Counted from the stretch's first letter, positions 47,331 through 56,602 are shown. The stretch: 64,000 nucleotides of DNA from Gemmatimonadota bacterium (GCA_021295785.1 JAGWBR010000001.1:62001-126000), one strand, 5' to 3'. Notes: a model not told the origin generated them from the letters alone. Numbers and translations: made by a program.

Positions 47331-48560
47331 CTAGGCTTCGGCCGCCGTACGCTGCGCGACTGCCAGAGCCGCAAATGTAAACAGCAGGAAACTCCCTCCA
47401 TAGCTGACAAACGGAAGCGGGAGCCCCGTGACCGGAAAAAGGCCGATTGTCATGCCGATGTTAACCACGGCGTGCGCTGTCAGGGCCGCAAGCAAGCAGA
47501 AAACCGCCACGCCGCCGAACGAGTCACCGGCAACCGCGGAAATCCGCAACAGCCTCCGCAGCAACAACCAGAAGAGGAACAGGAAGACCGCGACGCCCAC
47601 AAACCCGAGTTCCTCCCCAACAACCGAGAAAACGAAATCGGTATGTCGCTCGGGCAGGAACGCCAGCCGTTTCTGGGGGCCGGCTGCATACCCCTGGCCA
47701 AACGCCCCGCCGCTTCCGATGGCCACCTGCGACTGAATGAGGTTCCATCCCGCCCCGCGGGGATCTCGCTGCGGGTCAAGAAACACGAGCAGCCTGTCCT
47801 GCTGGTACGGGCGCAGTGAATTCCACAGAGGAATGGTCGCCGCGCCCGTGGCCGCGTTCGCGATCAGCACGGCCACCCCTTCCGACAGAAACGGCCTCAC
47901 CGGTCCCAGACGAAACGACAGGAGAACCACTCCAAACCAGATCCCCCAAATCCACCAGGTGGCCCCGGCCACCAGGCCGACCATGGGGCTGCTGATCCAC
48001 AGGATGTGCAGCGGGTGGGCGCCGGTCCAGTAGAGGGCCGCCAGCAGCAGCAGCGGGAATATCATGGCACTGCCGAGGTCGGGTTGCAGCAGCACCAGGA
48101 CGGTGGGAATCCCCGCGGTCAGAGTTGGTTTGGCGTACCGCGACAGCCGCCGATCGCCGGCTCTTCGAGCTTCGCGCCGGGTCACCGTCTTTGCCAGCAT
48201 CAAGACCGTGGCCATCTTCGCGAGCTCGGAAGGCTGGAACCGGCCGACGCCCAGTTCTATCCAGCTTCCGCCCGGCCCCACCCCGAACACAAGCACAAAC
48301 ACCAGCAGGAGCACTGAAATGGCGTAGAGCCAGGGAGCTACCCACTGCAGGAGCCCCAGCGACACCCGCCGAATCGCCAGGAACGCCCCGAGCGACAGCG
48401 CAAGCCAAATGGCTTGGCGTACCCAGTAACGGTCGGGGGTGGTGGGAATGTCCACCTGGCCCGCCGAATAGATCACGGCGATCCCAAGCAGGCTCAGGAG
48501 CAGCGCCACGCCGAGAGTCTGCCCCTCTCCGACCAGTTCAGACGTCCCGCGGGCGGTCAT
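47331..48560 (-). CDS. rodA: Rod-shape SEDS peptidoglycan glycosyltransferase RodA
   Basis: Membrane glycosyltransferase that polymerises lipid II for the elongasome together with PBP2. The 409-residue protein has about ten helices and SEDS motifs: FQPSELAKMATVLMLAKT, LLQPDLGSAMIFPLLLLAAL with its catalytic-loop Asp nearby, QSQVAIGSGGAFGQGY, LPERHTDFVFSVVGEELGF and the C-terminal GLPLPFVSYGGSFLL. ATG 48560 overlaps the mrdA stop as ATGA. Confidence 0.95.
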   Translation of the reverse strand: MTARGTSELVGEGQTLGVALLLSLLGIAVIYSAGQVDIPTTPDRYWVRQAIWLALSLGAFLAIRRVSLGLLQWVAPWLYAISVLLLVFVLVFGVGPGGSWIELGVGRFQPSELAKMATVLMLAKTVTRREARRAGDRRLSRYAKPTLTAGIPTVLVLLQPDLGSAMIFPLLLLAALYWTGAHPLHILWISSPMVGLVAGATWWIWGIWFGVVLLSFRLGPVRPFLSEGVAVLIANAATGAATIPLWNSLRPYQQDRLLVFLDPQRDPRGAGWNLIQSQVAIGSGGAFGQGYAAGPQKRLAFLPERHTDFVFSVVGEELGFVGVAVFLFLFWLLLRRLLRISAVAGDSFGGVAVFCLLAALTAHAVVNIGMTIGLFPVTGLPLPFVSYGGSFLLFTFAALAVAQRTAAEA

Positions 48561-50347
48561 CGTGCGGCCATCTGCTCCATGGAAGTCAAGTATTCCTCAA
48601 CGATCCGGGCAGCGAGCGGAACCGACAGGTGCGTCTCACCTTCGGGGTGTCCGTGTTCAACCAACGCCGCAACCACGATTTTCGGGTCGCGGGCGGGGGC
48701 GAACCCGACAAACCACGAATGGGGTTCGCCGGCGGGGTTCTGGGCTGTGCCCGTCTTCCCTGCCATCTCCCAGCGGTCCAGCCGATGCTCGTATGCCGTC
48801 CCGTCCGGATGGTTAACCGCGTCCACCAGAGCGCCGATCAAGGCTGCTCTTTGCTCGGGAATCAGCCCCAAATCCCTGCCCGACGTCCGGGGCGGGTCGC
48901 CTGCCCCGGCAAGACGAGTCAACCGGGGCTCGGGGGCCGGGCGGCCAGTGGCCAGCGAGGCGTAGAGCTGGGCCATGGACAGGACCGACTGGGTGTTCTC
49001 GCCCTGCCCGATCGACAGGTTCCACTCCGCGACCGTGGGGTTCCAGCCGCGTTCGCCGTACATCTGGTCAAACTCGGCCGTGGAGAGCGGAAAGTTGCCG
49101 GGCTGCTCAAAGGGCAAATCAACACCCGTAACCCCATTCAACGCGAGCCCCGCCGCCCCTTGAAGCAACGCCTCCAGCCCCAGCGCCTGGCCAAGTTGGT
49201 AGAAATAGACGTTGCAGGATTCGACCAGCGCGGAGACTAAGTTCATCCGCCCGTGGCCGGAGGAGTCCCAGCAACGGAAATACCGATTCCCCAGCGGCAA
49301 ACCCCCGGCGCAGGCGTGATCAAACTCGGTCCCGGGATCCGCCGCGCCGGCTCTCATGGCGATCGCCGCCACTATTGGCTTGAACGTAGACCCCGGCGGG
49401 TATGCCCCGGCCACTACCCGGTCCAGCAACGGGCGCTGGGAATCCTGGAGCAGGCCGTCCCAAATGTCTTGCGGTACGCCTCCCACCATGAGGTTCGTGT
49501 CGAACGTGGGGCTGCTGTAAGAGACCAATACTTCGCCGGTGCGGGGATCCAGTCCGACCACGCCCCCCGCGTAATCTCGCGGAAAGGCCGAATGGGCCAG
49601 CTGCTGCAGGTCCATGTCAATTGAAAGATGAAGATCCTGACCCGGCATTGCCTCCACTGTCCCGGGCAACTCCCGAACAACTGCCCCGAGCGTATTCACT
49701 TCGACGTACCTGACACCGTCTCGCCCGACCAGACGGCGTTCGTAGCGGGCCTCCAACCCATTTCTGCCAAGCAACTGCCCCGGCACGTACCCGGCAAACG
49801 CCGGGTCGGCCAGTTCTTCTTCGGTGATTTCCCCCAGGTATCCCACCACGTGAGCCGCCGCCGCCCCCAGGGGATAGGTGCGCCGGTGCAGCAGGTCGAC
49901 CCTCAAGTTCGGGAACCGGGGCCGCCGCTCCTCGATATGGGCCATCTGTTCGAACGTCGCTCCGGCAAGTACGACGATGACTTGGAATGGTCGGTCGGCC
50001 CTCTCCCGCACGAGCGCGGCGACCCGGGCCTCGGAAAGCCCCAGGGGTTCCCTGAGTTGGCCCAGCGCCTGGCTGAACTCCTGCAAGGGACCAGGTTGCG
50101 AGGAGATCACGTAGGTCGGGGTGTTATCCGCCATCACGCGGCCGTGCCGGTCCAGAAGCAGGCCCCGTGCCGCGGGAATCGCCACGGCCCGGACGCGGTT
50201 CTCCGACGCAAGTACGGAAAACTCGCCGGTCTCGCCGATCTGGATCGAAAAGAACGCGACGGTGAGTCCGCCGAAAAGGACGGCCAGCGCAACCTCGGCT
50301 CCCGTCAATCGCTGCGACCGCTCGCGTTCAGACATGCGCCCGTTCAC
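48557..50347 (-). CDS. mrdA: Penicillin-binding protein 2 (elongasome transpeptidase)
   Basis: Class B PBP that cross-links peptidoglycan during rod elongation. It has one N-terminal helix (about 16-36) and a dimerisation/pedestal region with RGLLLDRHGRVMADN. The transpeptidase has the catalytic triad motifs STFK (320-323), SCN (377-379) and KTG (531-533). The frame is open further upstream. GTG 50347 overlaps the mreD stop as GTGA, and ATG 50335 four codons later is the alternative. With GTG the protein has 596 residues, normal for PBP2. Confidence 0.95.
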   Translation of the reverse strand: MNGRMSERERSQRLTGAEVALAVLFGGLTVAFFSIQIGETGEFSVLASENRVRAVAIPAARGLLLDRHGRVMADNTPTYVISSQPGPLQEFSQALGQLREPLGLSEARVAALVRERADRPFQVIVVLAGATFEQMAHIEERRPRFPNLRVDLLHRRTYPLGAAAAHVVGYLGEITEEELADPAFAGYVPGQLLGRNGLEARYERRLVGRDGVRYVEVNTLGAVVRELPGTVEAMPGQDLHLSIDMDLQQLAHSAFPRDYAGGVVGLDPRTGEVLVSYSSPTFDTNLMVGGVPQDIWDGLLQDSQRPLLDRVVAGAYPPGSTFKPIVAAIAMRAGAADPGTEFDHACAGGLPLGNRYFRCWDSSGHGRMNLVSALVESCNVYFYQLGQALGLEALLQGAAGLALNGVTGVDLPFEQPGNFPLSTAEFDQMYGERGWNPTVAEWNLSIGQGENTQSVLSMAQLYASLATGRPAPEPRLTRLAGAGDPPRTSGRDLGLIPEQRAALIGALVDAVNHPDGTAYEHRLDRWEMAGKTGTAQNPAGEPHSWFVGFAPARDPKIVVAALVEHGHPEGETHLSVPLAARIVEEYLTSMEQMAAR

Positions 50348-50805
50348 CGCGACAACCACTTTCCCGCCAGGGCCAGCAGCCACACGGCAACGGCACTCAG
50401 CAAGCCGGACGACGGACCGTACAAGAAGGCCGCGTGCAGCGACAGGCTGTCGCCCGTGGCGAGGGCCTCGGCGAGGTGCACTACCCAGATTCCCGCTGCG
50501 ACGAAGGCCATCAGGGAGGGTGTGGATTCGAAGTAGAACAACCTCTGGTACCAACTGCCGCCAATTGCGGCCACACCCAGCACCGACATCGTCGGCGCAA
50601 TTGCCGCGAGCGAGGCCGACGCCTCAAGAAGACCAACGCCGCACCCGGCTGCCCCCGCCACCCCGGGGGGGAGCCGTCGGGCCATCAACAGCAGTGCCGG
50701 GACGAGGAAATCGGGTCCCCACGGCGCGGACGCCCAGATCGGGTAGAAGAGATAGTGCAGCAGGAACATGGACCCGATCACGGCCCACGTGGCCGACCGT
50801 TTCAC
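50344..50805 (-). CDS. mreD: Rod shape-determining protein MreD
   Basis: A 153-residue integral membrane protein with about five helices, in the canonical mreB-mreC-mreD-mrdA-rodA order, which is the main evidence because MreD sequences diverge widely. It begins ATWAVIGSMFLLHYLFYPIW and contains PDFLVPALLLMARRLPPG, compatible with the family. GTG 50805 overlaps the mreC stop as GTGA. It links MreC to the membrane parts of the elongasome. Confidence 0.85.
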   Translation of the reverse strand: MKRSATWAVIGSMFLLHYLFYPIWASAPWGPDFLVPALLLMARRLPPGVAGAAGCGVGLLEASASLAAIAPTMSVLGVAAIGGSWYQRLFYFESTPSLMAFVAAGIWVVHLAEALATGDSLSLHAAFLYGPSSGLLSAVAVWLLALAGKWLSR

Positions 50806-51740
50806 GAGGAATCGCCCGGTGTCTGGCCGCCGGCCCCGGATTCGTCGCCGGCTCCAGTCGGGGGGCGCGGAGCCCAGATCATCGCAGTGTACGATTCTCC
50901 TGGCGACACAACCGGTTCCACCTGGTACAATCTCGCGGTGCCGAACGCCCCGTCAGCCGGCCCGGAGCGCACCCACCCGACCGGGACACCCCGGGGATAG
51001 ACCCCCGAAACGCCAGTCGTCACAAGGAGAGCATCCTCCGGGACCGACTCGCCAAACGGTGCGGTCTCAAGCAAGAGGCGGTCCCGCTCGGGCCCCACAT
51101 CCGACCGCACGATACCCACGAAACCGCCCGGGTCCGAGGCGACGCTCACACGAAAATCCGGATGGCTCCAGTAGTCCCCCGTGATCCCGATGCCGCTGTT
51201 GGCGCGGGCTACGCCCAACACCCCATGGGCCGTAACCACGGCCGCCGGAAACTCAATCACCTCCGCCGGCACACCGGTCATGGTGAACCGCCGGGCCCTG
51301 CCCAGCCTCGTCCGGCCCGGTCTGACGGCACCCACCAGGAACTCATCGGGGCTCATGGCCACTTGGCTCAGGGCGCCAGCGACGGGGTCAACAGCAACTG
51401 AGTCCCCGGCAACGGGGTCAGCCACTCGCAGGGCACCGGCCAATAAGCCTCCATCCGCGGCACGGACGGGTACACCCAACGAACGGGAAACTGCCAGCAA
51501 GCGGGCGAGAGAGTCTCGCTCTGCCCTGACTACCTGCACCGGTCGACCCACGCGCCCGTCAACCGCCTGGTGCAGCTCAAGAAACGGCCGCAAAACAGTG
51601 GCCCGGACCGCGGCCGTGACAGCGTTGGAGGTTTCGGGCGACAGAGATGCGGCACCGACGCAGGCCAGAGCCAGACACGCCAATATCACGCCTTCGTTGC
51701 GACGCCCGTTTTGGCCGAACCGCGGCCGGAACCGGTTCAC
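50802..51740 (-). CDS. mreC: Rod shape-determining protein MreC
   Basis: Bitopic elongasome protein that activates PBP2. A single N-terminal helix (about 16-36, GVILACLALACVGAASLS) is followed by a short coiled segment and a beta-rich periplasmic domain with PAAVVTAHGVLGVARANSG, VGIVRSDVGPERDRLLLE and LLVTTGVSGVYPRGVPVGWV, the last being the typical MreC dipeptide-rich stretch. The protein has 312 residues. It starts 24 bases after mreB. Confidence 0.93.
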   Translation of the reverse strand: MNRFRPRFGQNGRRNEGVILACLALACVGAASLSPETSNAVTAAVRATVLRPFLELHQAVDGRVGRPVQVVRAERDSLARLLAVSRSLGVPVRAADGGLLAGALRVADPVAGDSVAVDPVAGALSQVAMSPDEFLVGAVRPGRTRLGRARRFTMTGVPAEVIEFPAAVVTAHGVLGVARANSGIGITGDYWSHPDFRVSVASDPGGFVGIVRSDVGPERDRLLLETAPFGESVPEDALLVTTGVSGVYPRGVPVGWVRSGPADGAFGTARLYQVEPVVSPGESYTAMIWAPRPPTGAGDESGAGGQTPGDSS

Positions 51741-51764
51741 ACCGGGTATGCTGGCGCGGCCGGC

Positions 51765-52811
51765 CTACTCCCCAATGAGAGGACGGAACCGCTCAAGATC
51801 GGCGAGTATCAGCCCGCAGCCCCTTACCACTGAGGTCAGCGGATCCTCGTCAATGTGGATTTTCAGACCTGTGTCGGTGTGCAGCAGTTTGTCGATTCCC
51901 CTGATCATTGCCCCGCCGCCGGTCACGACGATGCCCCGGTCCACGATGTCCGACGCCAGCTCGGGCGGCGTGACCTCCAGAGCATGCCGGACGGCGTGCA
52001 CGATGGCCCGCACCGGCTCGCCGATCGCTTCCCTGACCTCGGGAGACCCGATCTTGACCACTCGGGGGATGCCCGACACCAGGTCGCGGCCCTTGACAAT
52101 CATTTCGAGCTCTTCGTCGAGCTCGGCGGCCGACCCGATTTCGATCTTGATGGCCTCGGCGGTCGGTTCGCCGATCAACAGGTTGTAGTTGCGCCGCATC
52201 ATCTCGACTATTACCGAATCCAGACTGTCGCCGCCGACCCGAATCGAAGTGTCGGCTACCGAACCGGCGAGCGCGATAACGGCTATCTCCGTGGTGCCTC
52301 CCCCGATGTCGATAACCATGTTGCCGGAAGGTGTATCGACCGGAAGCCCCACCCCCACTGCCGCGGCCATCGGTTCGGGGACCAGGCGCACCCCGGCCGC
52401 ACCCGCGGCCTGCGCGCTGGACCTGACGGCACGGCGTTCCAGTTCGGTAATCCCTGACGGAACACCAACTATGACCTGGGGTCGAATCTTGAGGAACCGG
52501 TTCGCCATGGCCTTGCGGAGGAAATGGCGGAGCATCAGCTCGGTCACGTCCACGTCGGCAATAACCCCGTCGCGAAGCGGCCTGACTGCGGTAATGCGCT
52601 GCGGGGTGCGGCCCAGCATGCGTTTGGCATCGAGCCCGATGCTCTCGACCCGGCCGGATTCGTGTCCGACGGTAACGACGGAAGGCTCGTTCAGCACAAT
52701 CCCCTGACCTTCGACGTAGACCAGTGTGTTGGCCGTGCCCAGGTCAACCGCAACTCTGCTCACCGGAAAGAACCTCTGCCGGAGCCCCATCAAGCCCTTC
52801 GGCGAACTCAC
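51765..52811 (-). CDS. mreB: Rod shape-determining actin homologue MreB
   Basis: Actin-fold ATPase that forms filaments under the membrane and guides cell-wall growth. The 348-residue protein has the phosphate-binding VAVDLGTANTLVYVEGQGI, NEPSVVTV, the second nucleotide motif VIDIGGGTTEIAVIALAG and the adenine-site IVVTGGGAMIRGIDKLL. GTG 52811 overlaps the ald stop as GTGA. The in-frame ATG eight codons in would give a more usual short N-terminus. Confidence 0.97.
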   Translation of the reverse strand: MSSPKGLMGLRQRFFPVSRVAVDLGTANTLVYVEGQGIVLNEPSVVTVGHESGRVESIGLDAKRMLGRTPQRITAVRPLRDGVIADVDVTELMLRHFLRKAMANRFLKIRPQVIVGVPSGITELERRAVRSSAQAAGAAGVRLVPEPMAAAVGVGLPVDTPSGNMVIDIGGGTTEIAVIALAGSVADTSIRVGGDSLDSVIVEMMRRNYNLLIGEPTAEAIKIEIGSAAELDEELEMIVKGRDLVSGIPRVVKIGSPEVREAIGEPVRAIVHAVRHALEVTPPELASDIVDRGIVVTGGGAMIRGIDKLLHTDTGLKIHIDEDPLTSVVRGCGLILADLERFRPLIGE

Positions 52812-53923
52812 CCCAGTACCTCCTCCAGAGTGGTGCTCGGGAACCCGAACGCCTCGCCCACCGCGGCATATGTCAGCCTACCGCCCACTGCGTTCACTCC
52901 CAGCGCAAGGCACGGGTCCGCCTTGCAGGCGTCGGCCCAGCCCGTATCCGCCATTCGCAGGGCGTACGGCAGCGTGGCGTTGGTCAGCGCAAGGGTCGAA
53001 GTGCGCGGGACCGCACCAGGCATGTTTGAGACGCAGTAGTGCACCACGTCATCCACCACGAACACAGGATCAGCATGGGTGGTCGGTCGCGCCGTCTCGA
53101 CGCAACCGCCTTGGTCCACCGCCACGTCAACGATCACCGAACCCGGCTGCATCTTCTTGATGTCCTCGGCCCGGAGCAGGACCGGGGCCTTGCCCCCCGT
53201 TACCAGCACTGCCCCGATTAGCAGGTCGGCTTTCGACGCCGCGTCCACCACCGACGCGTGGTTGGAGAACACGGTTGTGACGTTGGCGGGCATTATCTCT
53301 TCGAGGTACCGCATGCGGGGGAGGCTCACGTCCATGATGATGACGCGCGCCCCCAGCCCTGAGGCCATGAAAGCGGCGTTCGTCCCCACTACCCCCCCTC
53401 CGAGGATAACCACCAACCCCGGTTCGACCCCGGGGACGCCGCCCAACAGGACTCCCGCGCCGCCGGCGACCTTGCTCAGGAACCGGGCACCCTCCTGCAC
53501 CGCCATCCGTCCGGCCACCTCCGACATGGGGGTCAGCAGGGGAAGTTCGCCGCTGGGAAGCTCGACCGTCTCGTAGGCAATGGCCGTGCACCCCGAGTCG
53601 AGCGTGGCCCTGGTGAGGGTTTCGTCGGCAGCGAAATGGAAATACGTGAAGACGGTCTGGCCGCCGCGCATCCGCCCATACTCGATTGGAACCGGCTCCT
53701 TGACCTTCAGGATCAGGTCGGCGGCCTCCCACACCTCGTCTGCCCCAGGCAGGATGCTGGCGCCGGCAGCCCGGTAATCCTCGTCGCCGAACCCGCTGCC
53801 GCTGCCCGCGCCTTGTTCCACCATCACCTGGTGGCCTTTGGAGACAAAGTCCTCGGCGCCGGCGGGCACCAGAGCAACGCGGTTCTCTTCCGGTTTCAGC
53901 TCACTCGGTACGCCAACGATCAC
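52808..53923 (-). CDS. ald: Alanine dehydrogenase
   Basis: NAD-dependent enzyme that interconverts L-alanine and pyruvate plus ammonia. The 371-residue protein begins MIVGVPSELKPEENRVALVP, has the catalytic-region EQGAGSGSGFGDEDY, the NAD-binding LVVILGGGVVGTNAAFMASG and VDVAVDQGGCVETARPTTH with the later HYCVSNMPGAVPRTST. These are all family signatures. The start is GTG 53923. Placement between pnp and mreB is unusual. Alanine supply for the cell wall is one possible rationale, as inference. Confidence 0.95.
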   Translation of the reverse strand: MIVGVPSELKPEENRVALVPAGAEDFVSKGHQVMVEQGAGSGSGFGDEDYRAAGASILPGADEVWEAADLILKVKEPVPIEYGRMRGGQTVFTYFHFAADETLTRATLDSGCTAIAYETVELPSGELPLLTPMSEVAGRMAVQEGARFLSKVAGGAGVLLGGVPGVEPGLVVILGGGVVGTNAAFMASGLGARVIIMDVSLPRMRYLEEIMPANVTTVFSNHASVVDAASKADLLIGAVLVTGGKAPVLLRAEDIKKMQPGSVIVDVAVDQGGCVETARPTTHADPVFVVDDVVHYCVSNMPGAVPRTSTLALTNATLPYALRMADTGWADACKADPCLALGVNAVGGRLTYAAVGEAFGFPSTTLEEVLG

Positions 53924-53960
53924 TGTTGGATCCCCACCCGTGGCCTCCTGGTCTGTCCTG

Positions 53961-53981
53961 CCGGGGGCCTGTCAGCCCCGG
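53961..53981 (-). other. Stem-loop after pnp
   Basis: In the 61-base gap between pnp and ald, a perfect 6-bp GC stem (CCGGGG/CCCCGG, 53961-53966 with 53976-53981) encloses a 9-base loop, beginning 4 bases past the pnp stop codon. There is no U-run, so it is more likely a 3' stabiliser or partial terminator than a full intrinsic terminator. Confidence 0.4.
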
Positions 53982-53984
53982 GTT

Positions 53985-56087
53985 CTAGTCGCCGGCGTTT
54001 GAGTTACTGGCAGCCGCCCGAATCGACAGCTTCAACCGGCCCCGCTGATCAACGGCGAGCAGCTTGACGTCAACAATGTCTCCCGGCTTGACCACGTCCT
54101 CGGTCCTGGCGGTGCGACCTTCTTCAAGTTCCGAAATATGGCACAAACCTTCAACGCCGGGGATGATCTCCACGAAGGCACCGAAATCGGTCGTGTTCTT
54201 TACGGGACCACGGTAGATCCGGCCAACCTCAGGCTCCTCAACTATGGCCTCAATCATCTCCTTGGCCCGGGCCGCCCCGGCACCGCCGACGGCCGATATC
54301 GTCACGGCCCCGGTGTCGTCAACGTTAATCTCGGTTCCCGATTCCTCCTGAATCAAGCGGATTGTCTTGCCCTTCGGTCCAATGATCTCGCCGATCTTCT
54401 CGGGGTTGATGTGGACCGTGAGGATCCGGGGAGCGTGCGGCGAAAGATCTCCCCGCGGTGCATCCAGGCCCTTCTTCATTTCGGCCAGGATGTGGAGGCG
54501 GGCCTCCCGCGCCTTGCCCAGAGCCTCGCGCATCGTCTCGACGGAAAGGCCGTCGATCTTGATATCCATCTGCACCGCGGTGATCCCGGTTTCGGTGCCG
54601 GCAATCTTGAAGTCCATGTCGCCCAGGAAATCTTCGACTCCGAGGATGTCGGTCAGGACCGCGACCCGGTCGCCTTCCTTGATCAACCCCATCGCGACCC
54701 CCGCGCACGGAGCAGCCACCGGAACGCCGGCGTCCATCAGCGAGAGCGAGCCCCCGCAGACCGAAGCCATGGAGCTCGAGCCGTTGGATTCCAGGATGTC
54801 AGACACGATGCGGATGGTGTAGGGGAACTCCTCGTAGGGTGGCAGCAGGGGTTGCAGCGCCCTCTCGGCCAGCATGCCGTGACCTGTCTCGCGGCGGCTG
54901 GTGCCCCGGAACATCCTGACTTCGCCGGTAGAGAACCCGGGGAAGTTGTAGTGCAGCATGAACGACTTGGAAGTCTCTTCCCGCACATCCACCGAGTCGA
55001 TGCGCTGCTCGTCGCGAACCGATCCGAGCGTGGTAACCGCCAGGGCTTGCGTCTCTCCGCGCGTGAACAACGAGGAACCGTGTGCCCTGGGCAGCATTCC
55101 CACATCAACGTTGATCTGTCGCACGTCGTCCGGGCCGCGTCCGTCGATGCGGATTCCGTCGTCCAACACCCGGCCGCGCATAATTTCTTTTTCGAGCTTG
55201 CTGACAGCGGCCGACACGTCCTTCCCGCACTCGGGGAATTCCGTGCTCAATTCGGCTTCATATTCGGCCCTGAGATCGGCCAGGGCCGACTGCCTGGTTC
55301 CCTTGTCGCCAATGCTCAGGATCTCGGCAACCCTGTCGCGGGCTGCGGAGGCGACTCTGTCCACCACGTCGGTGTTCGGGCCGACGCTCTCGTACTCGAA
55401 TGTCTCGGCCTCTCCGGCCATTGCGACAAGTTCGGCCTGTATCTCGATCAACTCGCCGATCGCCTTGGTGGCTTCGTCGAGGGCCTCCAGGAATTCGTCC
55501 TCGGTGGCTTCAAGGCAGGCGCCTTCAACCATCACGATCGACTCTTCGGTACCCGCGACCACAAGTTCCAGGTCGCAGTGTTCCAATTGACTAAAAGTCG
55601 GGTTGATCAGCCAACCTTCCTCGGTGGAACGCGCCACGCGGACGGCCGCGATCGGGCCGCCCCAGGGAATCGGCGACATGCGCAGGGCGGCCGAAGCCCC
55701 CAGCACGCCGAGTACGTCAGCGTCGTTCTCCTGGTCGGCGCTTATGACGAAGCAGACGACCTGGGTCTCGTTCTTGTAGTCCTTGGGGAAGAGCGGCCGC
55801 AACGGACGGTCGATCTGCCTCGCGGAGATCGTCTCTTTTTCCCCGGGACGGGTTTCCCGCTTGATGAACCCTCCAGGGAATTTCCCGGCGGCGTAGGTCT
55901 TCTCGCGGTATTCAACCGTGAGAGGGAAAAACGGGAGGTGGGTAGGCTTGCGTTCCGCGGTCGCAGTGACCAGGACCGCTGTCTCGCCGTACTGCACAAA
56001 TACCGACGCATCAGCCTGACGCGCCATGCGCCCTGTTTCCATGACCAGGGGACAGCCACGAAACTCGCGCTCAATTCGGTGAATCAT
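53985..56087 (-). CDS. pnp: Polyribonucleotide nucleotidyltransferase (PNPase)
   Basis: Phosphorolytic 3'-5' exoribonuclease of the RNA degradosome. The 700-residue protein has two RNase PH domains (first with FFPLTVEYREKTYAAGKFPGG, cited here as TVEYREKTYAAGKFPGGF, second with SDILESNGSSSMASVCGG and DFLGDMDFKIAGT), a KH domain (INPEKIGEIIGPKGKTI) and a C-terminal S1 domain (GPVKNTTDFGAFVEIIPGVE). ATG 56087 is the start. It lies downstream of rpsO, as in many bacteria. Confidence 0.97.
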   Translation of the reverse strand: MIHRIEREFRGCPLVMETGRMARQADASVFVQYGETAVLVTATAERKPTHLPFFPLTVEYREKTYAAGKFPGGFIKRETRPGEKETISARQIDRPLRPLFPKDYKNETQVVCFVISADQENDADVLGVLGASAALRMSPIPWGGPIAAVRVARSTEEGWLINPTFSQLEHCDLELVVAGTEESIVMVEGACLEATEDEFLEALDEATKAIGELIEIQAELVAMAGEAETFEYESVGPNTDVVDRVASAARDRVAEILSIGDKGTRQSALADLRAEYEAELSTEFPECGKDVSAAVSKLEKEIMRGRVLDDGIRIDGRGPDDVRQINVDVGMLPRAHGSSLFTRGETQALAVTTLGSVRDEQRIDSVDVREETSKSFMLHYNFPGFSTGEVRMFRGTSRRETGHGMLAERALQPLLPPYEEFPYTIRIVSDILESNGSSSMASVCGGSLSLMDAGVPVAAPCAGVAMGLIKEGDRVAVLTDILGVEDFLGDMDFKIAGTETGITAVQMDIKIDGLSVETMREALGKAREARLHILAEMKKGLDAPRGDLSPHAPRILTVHINPEKIGEIIGPKGKTIRLIQEESGTEINVDDTGAVTISAVGGAGAARAKEMIEAIVEEPEVGRIYRGPVKNTTDFGAFVEIIPGVEGLCHISELEEGRTARTEDVVKPGDIVDVKLLAVDQRGRLKLSIRAAASNSNAGD

Positions 56088-56184
56088 ATCTCAATTGCTC
56101 TCAATTGCGTGTATTGCAACCGGCCCGCGGACTATATCTCGCGGCAGCGAAACCGGTTAGCGAAAGGACGGCATTCGGTCGGGG

Positions 56185-56219
56185 GCGGGCCGGCCTCAAA
56201 GGAGGCAGACCCGGCCCGC
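56185..56219 (-). promoter_or_regulatory. Strong hairpin between rpsO and pnp (processing-site-like)
   Basis: A perfect 9-bp GC stem (GCGGGCCGG 56185-56193 with CCGGCCCGC 56211-56219) encloses a small inner hairpin (CCTC/GAGG). It lies about 100 bases before the pnp ATG, in the 251-base gap after rpsO. No U-run follows on the minus strand, so it does not look like a terminator. In E. coli a long hairpin at this same place is cut by RNase III and lets PNPase autoregulate. The parallel is inference. A TATAGT box (56131-56136) follows and could be a pnp promoter, without a clear -35. Confidence 0.5.
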
Positions 56220-56314
56220 GCCGATGTCGCAAAGAATGGGGTGTGGCCTGAACGCCGGTCAGGGGTAAAATGAACGGGCAGAGTTGGGAGAAGATGATCG
56301 AAACCAGAAGTCGT

Positions 56315-56334
56315 GGCTTCCCGAAACGGGAGCC
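56315..56334 (-). terminator. Hairpin just after the rpsO stop (possible attenuator/terminator)
   Basis: On the minus strand, 4 bases past the rpsO TGA, an 8-bp stem with one bulged base (GGCT+CCCG with CGGG+AGCC, loop TTT) can form. Only a weak T-containing stretch follows, so termination would be partial. Its place right at the gene end suggests a 3' end or attenuator between rpsO and pnp. Confidence 0.4.
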
Positions 56335-56338
56335 TTGT

Positions 56339-56602
56339 TCAACGACGCAGCCCGAGCTCCTGGATTACCTGCCGGTACTGATCCAAATGGCGTCGCCGGA
56401 GATAGCTGAGCAACCGGCGGCGGCGGCCAACCATCTTGAGAAGGCCTCTCCGGCTGTGCTGGTCTTGGGGGTGTTGCCTGAAATGCTCTGTGAGCTCGTT
56501 GATTCGAGCCGTCAAGAGCGCTACCTGGACCGGAGCCGATCCGTGGTCGTTGTCCTGCCGGGAAAATGCCGTGATTATTGCCTGTTTCTTTTCTCTGTCC
56601 AC
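56339..56602 (-). CDS. rpsO: 30S ribosomal protein S15
   Basis: Small-subunit protein that binds 16S rRNA helices 20-22. The 87-residue product contains [21 protein letters not shown] and the C-terminal [19 protein letters not shown], which are diagnostic. GTG 56602 is chosen because it gives the standard length. The longer frame upstream would add 40 non-homologous residues. The first 28 bases overlap the end of the beta-propeller reading frame. pnp follows 251 bases downstream with two hairpins in between. Confidence 0.94.
   Translation of the reverse strand: MDREKKQAIITAFSRQDNDHGSAPVQVALLTARINELTEHFRQHPQDQHSRRGLLKMVGRRRRLLSYLRRRHLDQYRQVIQELGLRR

Noticed and set aside
54138-56273. A very long open frame on the plus strand opposite pnp (over 700 codons)
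   Set aside because: It is the antisense of a certain pnp gene, has no recognisable motifs, and arises because high GC content leaves few stop codons in the mirror frame.
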